Of a stretch of 64,000 nt of DNA, positions 37,695-47,099 are shown one piece after another. Each line of letters opens with the position of its first letter. Positions within the stretch are counted from its first letter, which is position 1. Made by a program: the position numbers and the translations under genes. Source of the DNA: Aurantiochytrium sp. KH105 (taxonomy: Eukaryota; Sar; Bigyra; Thraustochytrida; Thraustochytriidae); contig BGKB01000017.1 of NCBI GenBank assembly GCA_003116975.1, positions 620,001 to 684,000 of the forward strand. Direction: 5' to 3'. The notes beneath the pieces are model-generated. The model searched no databases, was not told the origin of the DNA, and was given only the letters and a program-made list of their open reading frames with translations.

Positions 37695-39461
37695 TCAGCC
37701 TGCAGCATCGACGGCGTCAAGAAGATCTGTGAGGTCGTCGAGAAGATCCTCGTGGGTGACTTCCAAGCGCTCTTCTAACGCCTGTGAACACAGGGCGCGT
37801 GTGATTCGGCCTTGGTGAAGGTCCTCGAGGATGTCAAGCATGTCCTGGTAAGCGCTTTCGTCATCACCTAAACCGTCGCGAAAGTGCTCAAGCAAAGTCT
37901 GCAAGTCGGACGCCTCATCAGTGCGCAGATCGGCGACATCGAGTGCTTCATCTACCTTTGCTCCTGAATCGTCCAAATCAGCATCATCAAGGTCGTTGAC
38001 TGCATCCGCAATTGCATCGGCATCGCTGACAACGAGATTATCATCATGGTCGTCGCCGTCGTCGTCGTCCTCGGTATTGTCGTTCATCGCATTGTCATGA
38101 GCCAAGCGGTCGCTATCAACGTTTTCCTCCTCATTCGAGCCGCTATCGCTGTCGTCATCGTCATCGCTGACCTCTTGACCGTCAATGGAGAGCGAGCTCT
38201 CCAAGGAATTGATTCGACGTGCAAGCTGGCGTGAACGTTGGCGTGAACGTTGGCGTAGCGTGGGCGAAGTTGACTCATCAGCGCTGTCGTAGAGCCGAGG
38301 GAGCAGAAGGCCTTCGCTGAAAGTCGTTTTGAGACCCGCGGCGACTCCGATTTGTCGCAAGCCCTCGATTGCGGACCCGCCTCGAGTTCGCCAGTCGTCA
38401 TCGACTCCGGCGCTGAGCTGTCTTTGTCGCTGCATCGAGACAGAAGCATCTTTTTCTTGTTCAAGACTCTCTGCTGCTTCATCTGCAGAATTAGTCTTCC
38501 CATTGTCGGGCCCCACGCCTGGGGGCGGATTGCCAAGGCAGGCTTCAAATTCGCCCACGAGGTCATTGTGGCCAGCGAGAAGCTTGTATACCTCGCGTCG
38601 AAGCTCGCCCTGCGTCTTTGCGCGGGAAAGTAAGTCGAGGTACTCATCAAAGATGTCTTCTCCGGCTGCTGCGGCAATGTTGTCGTGAAAGGCGATGAGC
38701 TGCAAGAGCCCTGCCGTTTGGAAAAGCGAGGGCGACTGGGCGTCCGATGGCAAGGGAACGCATGTGGGGCCGGTCCTTTTGCTGCCGGGGAGCGCCTTTT
38801 TCAGAGAGTTTCTTACGCGCTGGGCCAGGCTTTTGCGCGGTCCGCTGTTTCTTTGTTTTGCCGCTTTCGTCGGAGCGTCTTGCATCGGCAGACTTGTCAC
38901 CACGACTGCTTCCTCTCTTTCCTCTGCCTCTACCTCTGTCTCTTCAAATTCGTCTTCCATTTCGCCGTTGTCGTTATCAACGTCGTCTTCGTCGTTGTGG
39001 ACATCGTCGTCGTCGTCGTCGTTGATCTCGTCGTTGTCATCAATGTCGCCGTTGTCGTCGAAGAAGGTCATCGCTTGCTCGGATTCCTCCGCAGGTCCTT
39101 GGCAGGCCTTGCTCCTCGCGCTGTTCCTGTTCGACCCGCGCGACCTCCTCGCGGATCGGCGCTCGACCCTGGGCGCGGCGCTCGCCGTCAGCGTGGCGCT
39201 GGCGGCGCTGCTCCGCGTTGCGGGGGGCTCGGCGGTGCCGCGCTCGGTCCTCCTCTCCTCGCGCAGCGGCGGCCGTGCCGGCGTCTTGCCGGCGGGGTCC
39301 TCGCGCGGGTCCTCGCCGCTGGCGCCGCTCTTGCGACGGGCGCTCGAGCGCCGCCTGCGGGACGGCCTGCGCTCGCGGTCTGCCGCCGCGCCGGCCTCGC
39401 CCGCGCGCGAGGCCTGCCCGCCCGCCGCGCGCTGCCGCGGGCTCGCGAAGAGGCGCCACAT
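37695..39461 (-). CDS. Acidic protein with two PAH (Sin3-type) domains
   Basis: 588 residues from the ATG at 39461 (M-W-R-L-F-A-S-P). Residues 1-130 are Arg/Ser/Ala-rich. Around 131-185 is an Asp/Glu/Asn run. PAH-like four-helix bundle 1 is about 247-310 (L-L-Q-L-I-A-F-H-D-N-I ... I-F-D-E-Y-L-D-L-L ... V-Y-K-L-L-A-G-H-N-D-L-V-G-E-F). A second, more divergent one is at the C-terminus, about 519-588 (A-Y-Q-D-M-L-D-I-L-E-D-L ... V-T-H-E-D-L-L-D-D-L-T-D-L-L). Between them is another acidic Ser/Asp-rich stretch. PAH domains of Sin3 bind amphipathic helices of transcription factors. The Sin3 HDAC-interaction and C-terminal domains are absent, so it is a PAH-only protein. A second possible start is M131. 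Confidence 0.6.
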   Translation of the reverse strand: MWRLFASPRQRAAGGQASRAGEAGAAADRERRPSRRRRSSARRKSGASGEDPREDPAGKTPARPPLREERRTERGTAEPPATRSSAASATLTASAAPRVERRSARRSRGSNRNSARSKACQGPAEESEQAMTFFDDNGDIDDNDEINDDDDDDVHNDEDDVDNDNGEMEDEFEETEVEAEEREEAVVVTSLPMQDAPTKAAKQRNSGPRKSLAQRVRNSLKKALPGSKRTGPTCVPLPSDAQSPSLFQTAGLLQLIAFHDNIAAAAGEDIFDEYLDLLSRAKTQGELRREVYKLLAGHNDLVGEFEACLGNPPPGVGPDNGKTNSADEAAESLEQEKDASVSMQRQRQLSAGVDDDWRTRGGSAIEGLRQIGVAAGLKTTFSEGLLLPRLYDSADESTSPTLRQRSRQRSRQLARRINSLESSLSIDGQEVSDDDDDSDSGSNEEENVDSDRLAHDNAMNDNTEDDDDGDDHDDNLVVSDADAIADAVNDLDDADLDDSGAKVDEALDVADLRTDEASDLQTLLEHFRDGLGDDESAYQDMLDILEDLHQGRITRALCSQALEERLEVTHEDLLDDLTDLLDAVDAAG

Positions 39462-42400
39462 CGCGCGGCACGTGCGAGCGAGCGAGCGAGCGAGCGAGCG
39501 TCCGTGCGCTCTCGCCCTCCCGAGTTCGCTCTTTCTGCGCGCCTCGCGACGCCGCGCCTCGATCCCAGGCAGGCGGGGCAGCTCCGGCCCCTCGAGCCTC
39601 GGTCTCGCTTCGCCCCGCGCCCGCGCCGCGCGCCGGGTGAGGTATGCGCGGGCGGGAGAAAGGGAGCCGGGCGGGGCGGAAGGGAGGGAGGGACGAGCGG
39701 CACAGCAGCCAATGGCAGCAGTGCGGACTTGATAGATTGATCGATCGGCTGCAGCGCGTGCAGCAAAACAGCACGTGCAGCCAAGCAGCACGTGCAGCGC
39801 GCGAACAAGGCCTGCGCGCCTGCCGGCCCGCCTGCCTGCCTTGGAGGCTACCCGGAGGGTCGCGCGAGGGTCTGGCGGCTGCCGCGGAGCTGCTGCTGCT
39901 ACTCGCGGCGGCTGGGGGTCGCCGACAGTCTTGACCCGGTGCTCGGGATCTGTCTGTGCCTTCGTCTGCTGCCGCTTCCTGGCAGCTTGGAGCTGGCAGG
40001 GAGATGAGACAGACAATGCCCAAGACAGACAGACAGACAGACAGACAATGACAGACAATGCCCAAGACAGACGCCCGAGCGAGCAGACAGACACGAACAC
40101 GCGCGCTGCGCCCGTCGGAGACGGGACCTGCGGAGGCCCGCACGGCGCTCGAGAAAGCAGCTGCGGCCAGAAGGTAGAGCGCGGGCAGGACGCACGGACG
40201 ATCGATCTTCTACGGGCAGCAAGCTCAGGGCGGCGGCACGCGCCAGGAGTGGAGGTGAGCAAGGTGTGTGCGCGTAGAAGTTGATGTGCGTGGGTATGTT
40301 TGCTCGTATGCATGTGCCAGCGAGCCGGACTTTCTCCTCGCGGCTGCGCTGGGCCTTGGGCTGCGCGGCAAGCGGCAAGCGGGTTGGGTGTGGCGGCTGG
40401 TGATGTTTGCGGTTTGGATGTGTTGGCGACAGCGACTGCGAGCAGGATCAGCCTCTACCGGCCTGTGGGTGGCAGACAGCTCAGCAGGCAGCTGCGGCCA
40501 GAGTGCCAGTGGTGGGTCCGTAGTAGGATCTTTAACAATACCACCATCATCATCACCGTCATTACCACCATCTGGCAGCGCCTTTTACGTAAATTCCGTC
40601 TTGTACCCGATCGCTTGATAGGCTGGCTGGTCGGCGCCGCCGGTTGACTGCCAGCGCGAGGATGGTTTCCCAGAAAGCTAGCCCCGCGCCGCCCACTCGA
40701 AGCGCGATCACGGCACCAACGCCCAACGTCCGTCCGAACGACTCGAGAGATCGACTGTGAGTTCGGGCTACTCGCTTCGCCTCGGACCGTTGATCATGCT
40801 GTAGACTCATGGCAGAGCTTGCTTGGTCATCTCATCAGGGCCAGGGGAGGAGATGGCTTTGAGCCGTGCTCATCAGCCAGCTTGGCTCGGCATGCTCATC
40901 AGGTTGGCTTGGAATGCTGGCGAGCGAAGGGAGTGAGCGCCCGACCTCGATTCGGGCAGGCGGCGCAGAGGGCCTGGACCAGCGCGAGAAACGCAGACTT
41001 TGCGAATCCGGCCTCTGCAATAATGGTAACGTCGCTCACTGCGCCAACGCGTCTTTACTCGAGTCGGATCGAGTTGAGTCGAGAGTCGAGTCGAGTCGCT
41101 GGCCGGCCTGGCCGAGGAGCCCACGTAAGGGGTTAACGTGGTGCCAAAGCAGCCGGCAAGGAGAAAGCACGTTGAAGTTAGTGGCGGTGGCGAATCCGAT
41201 TCCAAGCAAGCCACGCCACTCCACTGGCAGGCCAAGCCAGTCGCTCCGGCCGGCTGGACTGGGCGGAAAGAGCATCCAGAGCGAGGCGAGGTGAGGTGAG
41301 GCGAGAGGGCCGACCCCGAGAGATCACAGACGATTGTTTATGCGAGCTTGAAAGTGAAATGGTTTGAAGTGAATTGGATAAAATGAAGTGAAGTGAAGTG
41401 AAGTGAAATAAAACGAGGTGCAGAGAAATGAAGTGAGAAGGCGCGCCGGACGGAACCTCACGTTCGAGTGCGGATTCGTGATCGTCTACTTGAGGGACGC
41501 CCGCCGCTCGAAAGTGGTTCAACTGGCTGGGCGGAACAAGTGCACGAGATGAATTAGGCAGGCAGGCAGGCAGGCAGACAGACAGACAGACAGACAGACA
41601 GGCAGGCCTGGGATGCGACGATCTAACGGAGCATTGGCGAGCGAGTTCGAGGCGAAGTGCGTCGGTTCGAGCCAGAAAGCAAAGGAAGTTGCGAGTACGC
41701 GCCTTGGGTTTTGCTGCTCCACTTGAGGGGGATTGAAAATGAGTCCCCGTTACTCGCTATGCTCGTTGTCAACAATTTGGATCGAAAGGGGAGCACCAGG
41801 CTCCATGCTCACCATGCCGGGGATCCATGCATGCATTCATGCATGGATGCATACATGTAGACCCAACCAGGTAAAAACGAGTGCCGGATCTCTGGTCACC
41901 AGTCAGTCAGACGGGGACGAGAAGTTGAAGACGCAGCGAGCCTGGTGCAGCTGACTGCCACTCCTGGCCGCCGAGGAAGATCGCAGTGAACTCGAAATCA
42001 AACGCGAACTTGGAATGTCAGTTGCTGACGGCGACTTGGGGGGGGGGGGGAAGCATGAACAAGAAGGACTTCTTTGTTCGCACGTGTCTCAAGGGACGGC
42101 GTGTTCGCCTCGCTTTTTGCCAGAGAACTTTCAACCGTCTATGTAACCGGACAATAGATTCTGGGTTGCTCATTCCATTCCATGTTCGCAGCGCCATGCT
42201 CTGATCGTCGTTCGCATCCAGTTTTACACAAAGAGTCCGGCTTGCTCAGGCCGCATGCTGCATTTGCGCTGGCAGGCCGCGCGCTGTATTCTCTCCACGT
42301 ATACGCTGCGTACGCGCTGCTCGTTGGTCACATCCAGTCCAACATACTAACTGTCAAAAGAAGTCTGCTTGCCGAGGCGGCGCACCGCCTTCTCTCCATC

Positions 42401-43378
42401 TCTGTCACTCCATGTAGTATAAACATAGTATACTCTTCACACTCGCAGCGCTGGCCGCTGCCGCCGCTGCCCCTGCTCAGAAGAAGCCCCGCTTGCTCCT
42501 CCGCGCGGCGGCCTCTGCACGCAAGCTGCAGCTGCAGCAGCCGCTCGCCCGGGGCCACTCCGCCGGTCACAGGCGCCTGGTTCCACCTGCGCGGGCTCCT
42601 GGCGCTGGCCCTACTGTTGCAGCTAGCCGCGGCTAGCTGGGACCGCGTCCCACCGCCCCGGCGGCGCCGAGTCCCGCCGTGCCCCGGCCGGGCGCGGGCC
42701 CAGCGCGGCGCGCGGCGGCGGGCGGGGGGCAGGCGGGGAGCGGCGGCGCAGGCGCAGCGCCGCAGACGCAGCCGGCAGAGGCAGGCAAACGCAGGCGCGC
42801 GCGGCGCAGACGCAGGCGGCAGGCGAGGCGCTGCAGCTGCCTGCGGCGCAGCAGAGGGCCGCCGCGCCGGCCTGGTGATGGCCCGCCCGCCCGCCTGCCT
42901 GCCTGCCCGCTCGACGACGCCGCGCTGCGGCGGAGGAGGATGCCGCGAGGACATGATGCCGTGCATGATGACGCAGAGATGCCGGGTCGCGGCCCCGGCG
43001 AGCAGATCGCGCGCGCAGGCGGAGCCGCGGCGCCGCTGGGCACGTGCGTGCGTACCTTCCGCGCGGCCGGCAGCCGCAGCGAGCGCGGCGGCGGGCTGCG
43101 GCAGACCCGACGGGGCGCGCCCGGGCGAGGCGAGGCGAGGCGAGGCGAGCGAGGCGAGCCGGGCGAGGCGAGGCGAGGCGAGGCGAGGCGACCCGCGAAC
43201 TTGAACCAGGCAGGATACGACGCGAGGATTTCCTCGCGCGTGGCGGCTGCGGCGGCTGGGATAGCGAGCTAGATAGGGACTAGAGCGGGGCAGAGCAGGG
43301 CAGACCTGCAGCAGGAGCACAGCAGGAGCACAGCAGGAGCAGGGGCAGGAGGAGGAGGAGGCACGGCGGGCGCGCAGG
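39462..43378. other. Long repeat-rich region without a supported gene
   Basis: 3.9 kb, the largest gap in the window. It contains GAGC repeats (39478-39500), (CAGA)n runs at 40020-40096, GTCGA repeats (41065-41100), GAAGT/AAGTG repeats (41335-41415), a GGCA/GACA run (41565-41602), palindromic ATGCATGC words (41824-41856), a G(10) run (42040-42050) and GAGGC repeats (43128-43190). Frames up to 400 codons are Arg/Ala/Pro-rich low complexity on both strands. The right 0.9 kb is probably the promoter/5' UTR of the dehydrogenase gene. Confidence 0.45.
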
Positions 43379-43577
43379 ATGGGCGACGACGGCGCCAAGA
43401 ACGTGCTGCTGGCGATGGCGTTCCTGACGGCGGGGGCCTCGCTCGGCGCGCTCGCGAGCATCGTCATGACCCAGAAGGCGCGCCGCGAAAAACGCCGCGC
43501 AGGACGCGCGTTCACGCCCGAAGACACGACGGCCATCGCCTTCCACATCGCAAAGCTCTCGCAGCAGCTCGCGCTCG

Positions 43578-43614
<37 letters not shown>

Positions 43615-45259
43615 ACATCATCAAAAACAACAACATCACCAAGAGCCGTCCATGGCCTATCCACTGCAGGACGGCGGCAGCAGTACCGCCAGCGAAGCCG
43701 TCAGCAGCGGCGAACCGCCCCTCGCTTCCGCCGAGACCGCCGACGGGTCGCAGGCTCAAGTGGCTTCTCTTGTCGAGCAAGAGGGATCCAAAGATGAGCT
43801 CCCCAGCAATGGCAAGGGCGCCGCCCAAAAGGCGTCCGCGTCAACGCAAAAGGTCGCCGAGAGCCCCTCCGAGGTAGCCCGCAAACGGCGCGGCTTTGTG
43901 GAAACCGCCAAGGCCGTTCTGGAACGCGAGACGGAAATCGACCAGTACCGACGCAACGACGACGTCGACGCATTTGCCGACGTTCTCAGCGTCTACAGAA
44001 CCCAATACCAGAACTGGCGCAAGGGCAAACACAGAGGCGCCACCACGACCCACGAACGCATGCTTACCAAGGGTCTCACTCGACACCTCTCCCACGTTGA
44101 CCCTGCCGATATCGACACGCCCGAGCTGTCCCGCTCCTCCTCCAAGGACAGCCTCACCACCCATCTCTGGCAGCAGCTCAACCTCGGACCCTCAAACGCC
44201 TCACAAAAGCCTGTCAAAATTACCGTCGTTGGCGGCGGCGCCTACGGAACAGCCATGGCCGCCGCAGCAGCCCGCAACGGCCACAACGTCATCATCTATG
44301 TTCGGCGCCGCGAGCTTGCGCGCGAGATCAAACTCACGCGCCGCAACGACCAATACCTTCCGGGCCACGAGCTTCCCGGAAACGTGTCTGCAACCGTCGA
44401 CCTCAAGGAGGCGCTCCTCAACACGGAACTCATCATCCACGCCCTTCCCGCACAGCGCTCACCGGACTGGATCCGCGAGCACCGCGACCTCATCCCTCCC
44501 AATGTTCTCTACTGCTCCACGGCCAAGGGCCTTCACCTCGCCACGCAGAGTCTGCTGTCCACGGCCATGCTCGAGGCGTTTGGCCGCCCGCAGCCCTTTG
44601 CTGTCTTATCTGGGCCCTCGTTTGCCAAGGAAATCGTCGCCAAGCAGCCCACCTCGGTCGTTGTTGCCTCCAAGCAGCTCGCCGACGCCGTCAAGATCCA
44701 GCGTCTCATGTCCTCCACCACTTTTCGCATCTACGCCTCCCAGGACACCGTTGGCGTCGAGCTCGGAGGCGCGCTCAAGAACCCTCTCGCCATCGGCGCT
44801 GGCCTCATTGAGGGTCTGGGATTCGGCATCAATACAATGTCGGCGTATGTGACGCGCTCCAGTGCCGAGCTCACATCGCTCGCCATCGCCATGGGTGGCA
44901 AGCCTGAAACCATTGCCGGTCTCTCGGGCATTGGCGATCTCATGCTCACCGCCTTTGGCGACCTCAGTCGTAACCGTTCGTGCGGCGTCCGCCTCGTCAA
45001 GGGCGAGTCTCTCGAGGAAATCCTTGCGTCGACCACTGTTGAAGGTGTTCCCACCGCAAAGGTTGCCGTTGCTTTCACAGAGAGCTGCAACCTCCACCTT
45101 CCCATCTTCCGCACTGTCAACAACATCCTTTCGGGCAAACTTAAACCCGAGGACTTTGTTGTCACCGCCATGATGACGCGTCCCCTCTCCACTGAGACTC
45201 ACGTTTCTCCTCTCAGTGAAGTCGAGAGCTCTCATCTTGGCAAGCAGTGCATTCTTTAA
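43379..45259 (+). CDS. NAD-dependent glycerol-3-phosphate dehydrogenase with membrane-anchor N-terminus
   Basis: 626 residues, intronless. It interconverts dihydroxyacetone phosphate and glycerol-3-phosphate, the backbone of glycerolipids. The catalytic part starts near residue 278 with K-I-T-V-V-G-G-G-A-Y-G-T-A-M-A (NAD site). It is followed by H-A-L-P-A-Q, S-G-P-S-F-A-K-E-I, the catalytic lysine in E-L-G-G-A-L-K-N-P-L-A-I-G-A-G, and G-L-S-G-I-G-D-L-M-L-T, all GpsA/GPD hallmarks. The first 275 residues are extra: a hydrophobic helix at 8-30 followed by basic residues, a run of 13 Gln with His-rich flank, and a Ser-rich linker. The helix could anchor the enzyme in ER or outer membranes or act as an organelle signal. 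The ATG at 43379 is the first in frame. Confidence 0.93.
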
Positions 45260-45792
45260 GTTCTCGCATCTCCTCTGCTCGAGCTTCATCTCAGATGAAG
45301 TCATTTCTGCAACTGTCGCCCACCACACTCACGACGTAGAGGGGATTTCGAAAAAGTAAAAATTAGAAACTGAAGCAATATCTACATCGGTCTGCGTCGA
45401 GCACTCGTCGTCATCGCCTCTGAGTGAAGCATTGTCAAAACGAGCGCGCTTACTGTTCAACGTGATTTCTTCCACCTTTCATTCTTGATTTCTCTTTTCT
45501 CTTCCTGAGTGCCATCTTCAAAGCGACTTGTTTCGGGGAAAGGGGGACGAGTAGCGCTCCTCTATGCTCTTCTTTGGCAATATCGGAAGCTCAGCTTGCG
45601 TGTGCTCATCATAAGCGACCCTTTGCAGTACTTACACGCACGTGATTGATCCACTCCTGTTCCGAAAAGTGCTTCGGGAAATCACCAAGTGTACAAAGTA
45701 GCTCTTTGGAAAAAGTAAAAAAAAAATATCGTGCTTGCCTATGCTTGTCTATGCTTGCCTATGCTTGCCAATGCTTGCCAGGTCAAGCGTGG
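45260..45792. other. Convergent intergenic region with TGCTTGCC(T/A)A repeat
   Basis: 533 bp between the stops of the dehydrogenase (+) and HIS6 (-). Five near-perfect 10-bp units of the form TGCTTGCCTA lie at 45734-45781, next to the HIS6 stop. Otherwise nothing is recognised. Confidence 0.55.
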
Positions 45793-46725
45793 TCAGTGAT
45801 CAGAGGCAGAAGCTAGCTTGAGCGCTGTACGAAAGGCAGCATTCGCGGTGACGGCAGCCCGATCTGCCTCCAGCGCCGTGCGCGCCGTCATACAGCGAAG
45901 GCGCTCCTTGGGGTTCGAAATGCTAGACAGCTCGACGTCATCACCGTGCAGATTGGCATAGTGCCACTTCACAACCGTGTCATACGAGAGCGAGCCGCCA
46001 AAGATATCCAGCGCGCTGCCAATCGTAAGATCCACGCGGCCACGGCCCAAAAGTTTCACCAGCTCCAGATCCTCGACACTCCGGGCTCCGCCCGCATAAG
46101 TGACCGGGATCGGCGACCATCGCCCGAGCATCTCCACGAGCTCGCCAATGATGCCCACTCGCAGTCCCTCTACGTCAACGCCATGCACAAGAAACTCAGA
46201 GCAGTGCTGTGCAAGGGTCTCGAGGTTCTCCTGGGTGATCTCGTAGTCGGTAAACTTTTGCCAGCGGTCCGTCACAACAAAGTAACGCGGCGACTCCCCT
46301 TCGTTGCTGCGACGCCTGCAGCTCAAGTCGAGCACGAGACGCTCCTTGCCGACAGCATTTTCCAGCTCATGCAGCTTATCAAAGTCAATCGTGCCATCAC
46401 GGAACACGTACGAGGTCACAATCACATGCGAGGCCCCTGCATCGAGGTACTTTTGGGCATTCTCGGGCGTCACGCCGCCGCCCACGTGCATCCCATCTGG
46501 AAAGGCGCCGAGCGCCTCGAGGGCGGCCTCCTCGTTGCCCTTGCCGAGCATGATCACATGACCGCCTTGAAGGCCATCCTCTTGATACAGCGCCGCAAAG
46601 TTCCCTGCGGATTTATCCGACGTAAAGTTTGTCTCCGGCGTCTTGCCCGCGTCGTCGGTCAGGGTCCCGCCCACGATCTGCTTCACGCAGCCCTCGTGCA
46701 AGTCGATGCAGGGTCGAAACTTCAT
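45793..46725 (-). CDS. HIS6: ProFAR isomerase, histidine biosynthesis (HIS6/HisA, eukaryotic type)
   Basis: 310 residues, intronless. It is a TIM-barrel isomerase for the fourth step of histidine synthesis (ProFAR to PRFAR). M-K-F-R-P-C-I-D-L-H-E-G-C-V-K-Q-I-V-G-G is the fungal/plant HIS6 start, with the first catalytic Asp in C-I-D-L. Phosphate-binding loops are H-V-G-G-G-V near residue 80 and Y-A-G-G-A-R-S in the second half. L-V-L-D-L-S-C-R-R and V-T-D-R-W-Q-K-F-T-D are typical eukaryotic insert segments. The length is slightly above yeast HIS6. It indicates the organism can make histidine. The start is fixed by the conserved N-terminus. Confidence 0.95.
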   Translation of the reverse strand: MKFRPCIDLHEGCVKQIVGGTLTDDAGKTPETNFTSDKSAGNFAALYQEDGLQGGHVIMLGKGNEEAALEALGAFPDGMHVGGGVTPENAQKYLDAGASHVIVTSYVFRDGTIDFDKLHELENAVGKERLVLDLSCRRRSNEGESPRYFVVTDRWQKFTDYEITQENLETLAQHCSEFLVHGVDVEGLRVGIIGELVEMLGRWSPIPVTYAGGARSVEDLELVKLLGRGRVDLTIGSALDIFGGSLSYDTVVKWHYANLHGDDVELSSISNPKERLRCMTARTALEADRAAVTANAAFRTALKLASASDH

Positions 46726-46924
46726 CTTTCTCTGCTGCCTTTGCGTCTGCTCGCGACGCGCGGTCTTCAGGGCGCCACGAGTCTCACGCTACTTTGGCGC
46801 CTCTCCCGTTCGCCTCGCTCCTGTCTCTCTCTCTCTCTTTCTCGTGCGCGTCCGCACGCTCGCGCAAGTTATTCTTGTCCTGCTGAATGGCCGTCGAGGC
46901 TTCTTTTCAAGTGCTCGTAATCCT

Positions 46925-46970
<46 letters not shown>

Positions 46971-47099
46971 GCAGAAACAAGAAAAATCAGCCATCCATCA
47001 TCGAGAGCGTCGGATCAGATCAGCAAAAAAGGACATGGAGCCACAGGAACATCACACAAGTCTACGACGTGGTATCACACATCTGATTACAAGACATTA
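46726..47099. repeat. HIS6 upstream spacer with (GA)n tract
   Basis: 374 bp between the HIS6 start and the stop of the next minus-strand gene. A perfect (AG)n run of about 38 bp lies at 46929-46966, and a CT-rich run at 46817-46842. No gene is seen. Confidence 0.7.

Noticed and set aside
42182..43548. Frames of 340 (+) and 406 (-) codons upstream of the dehydrogenase
   Set aside because: Arg/Ala/Pro low complexity on both strands at once, crossing GAGGC repeats; no domain.
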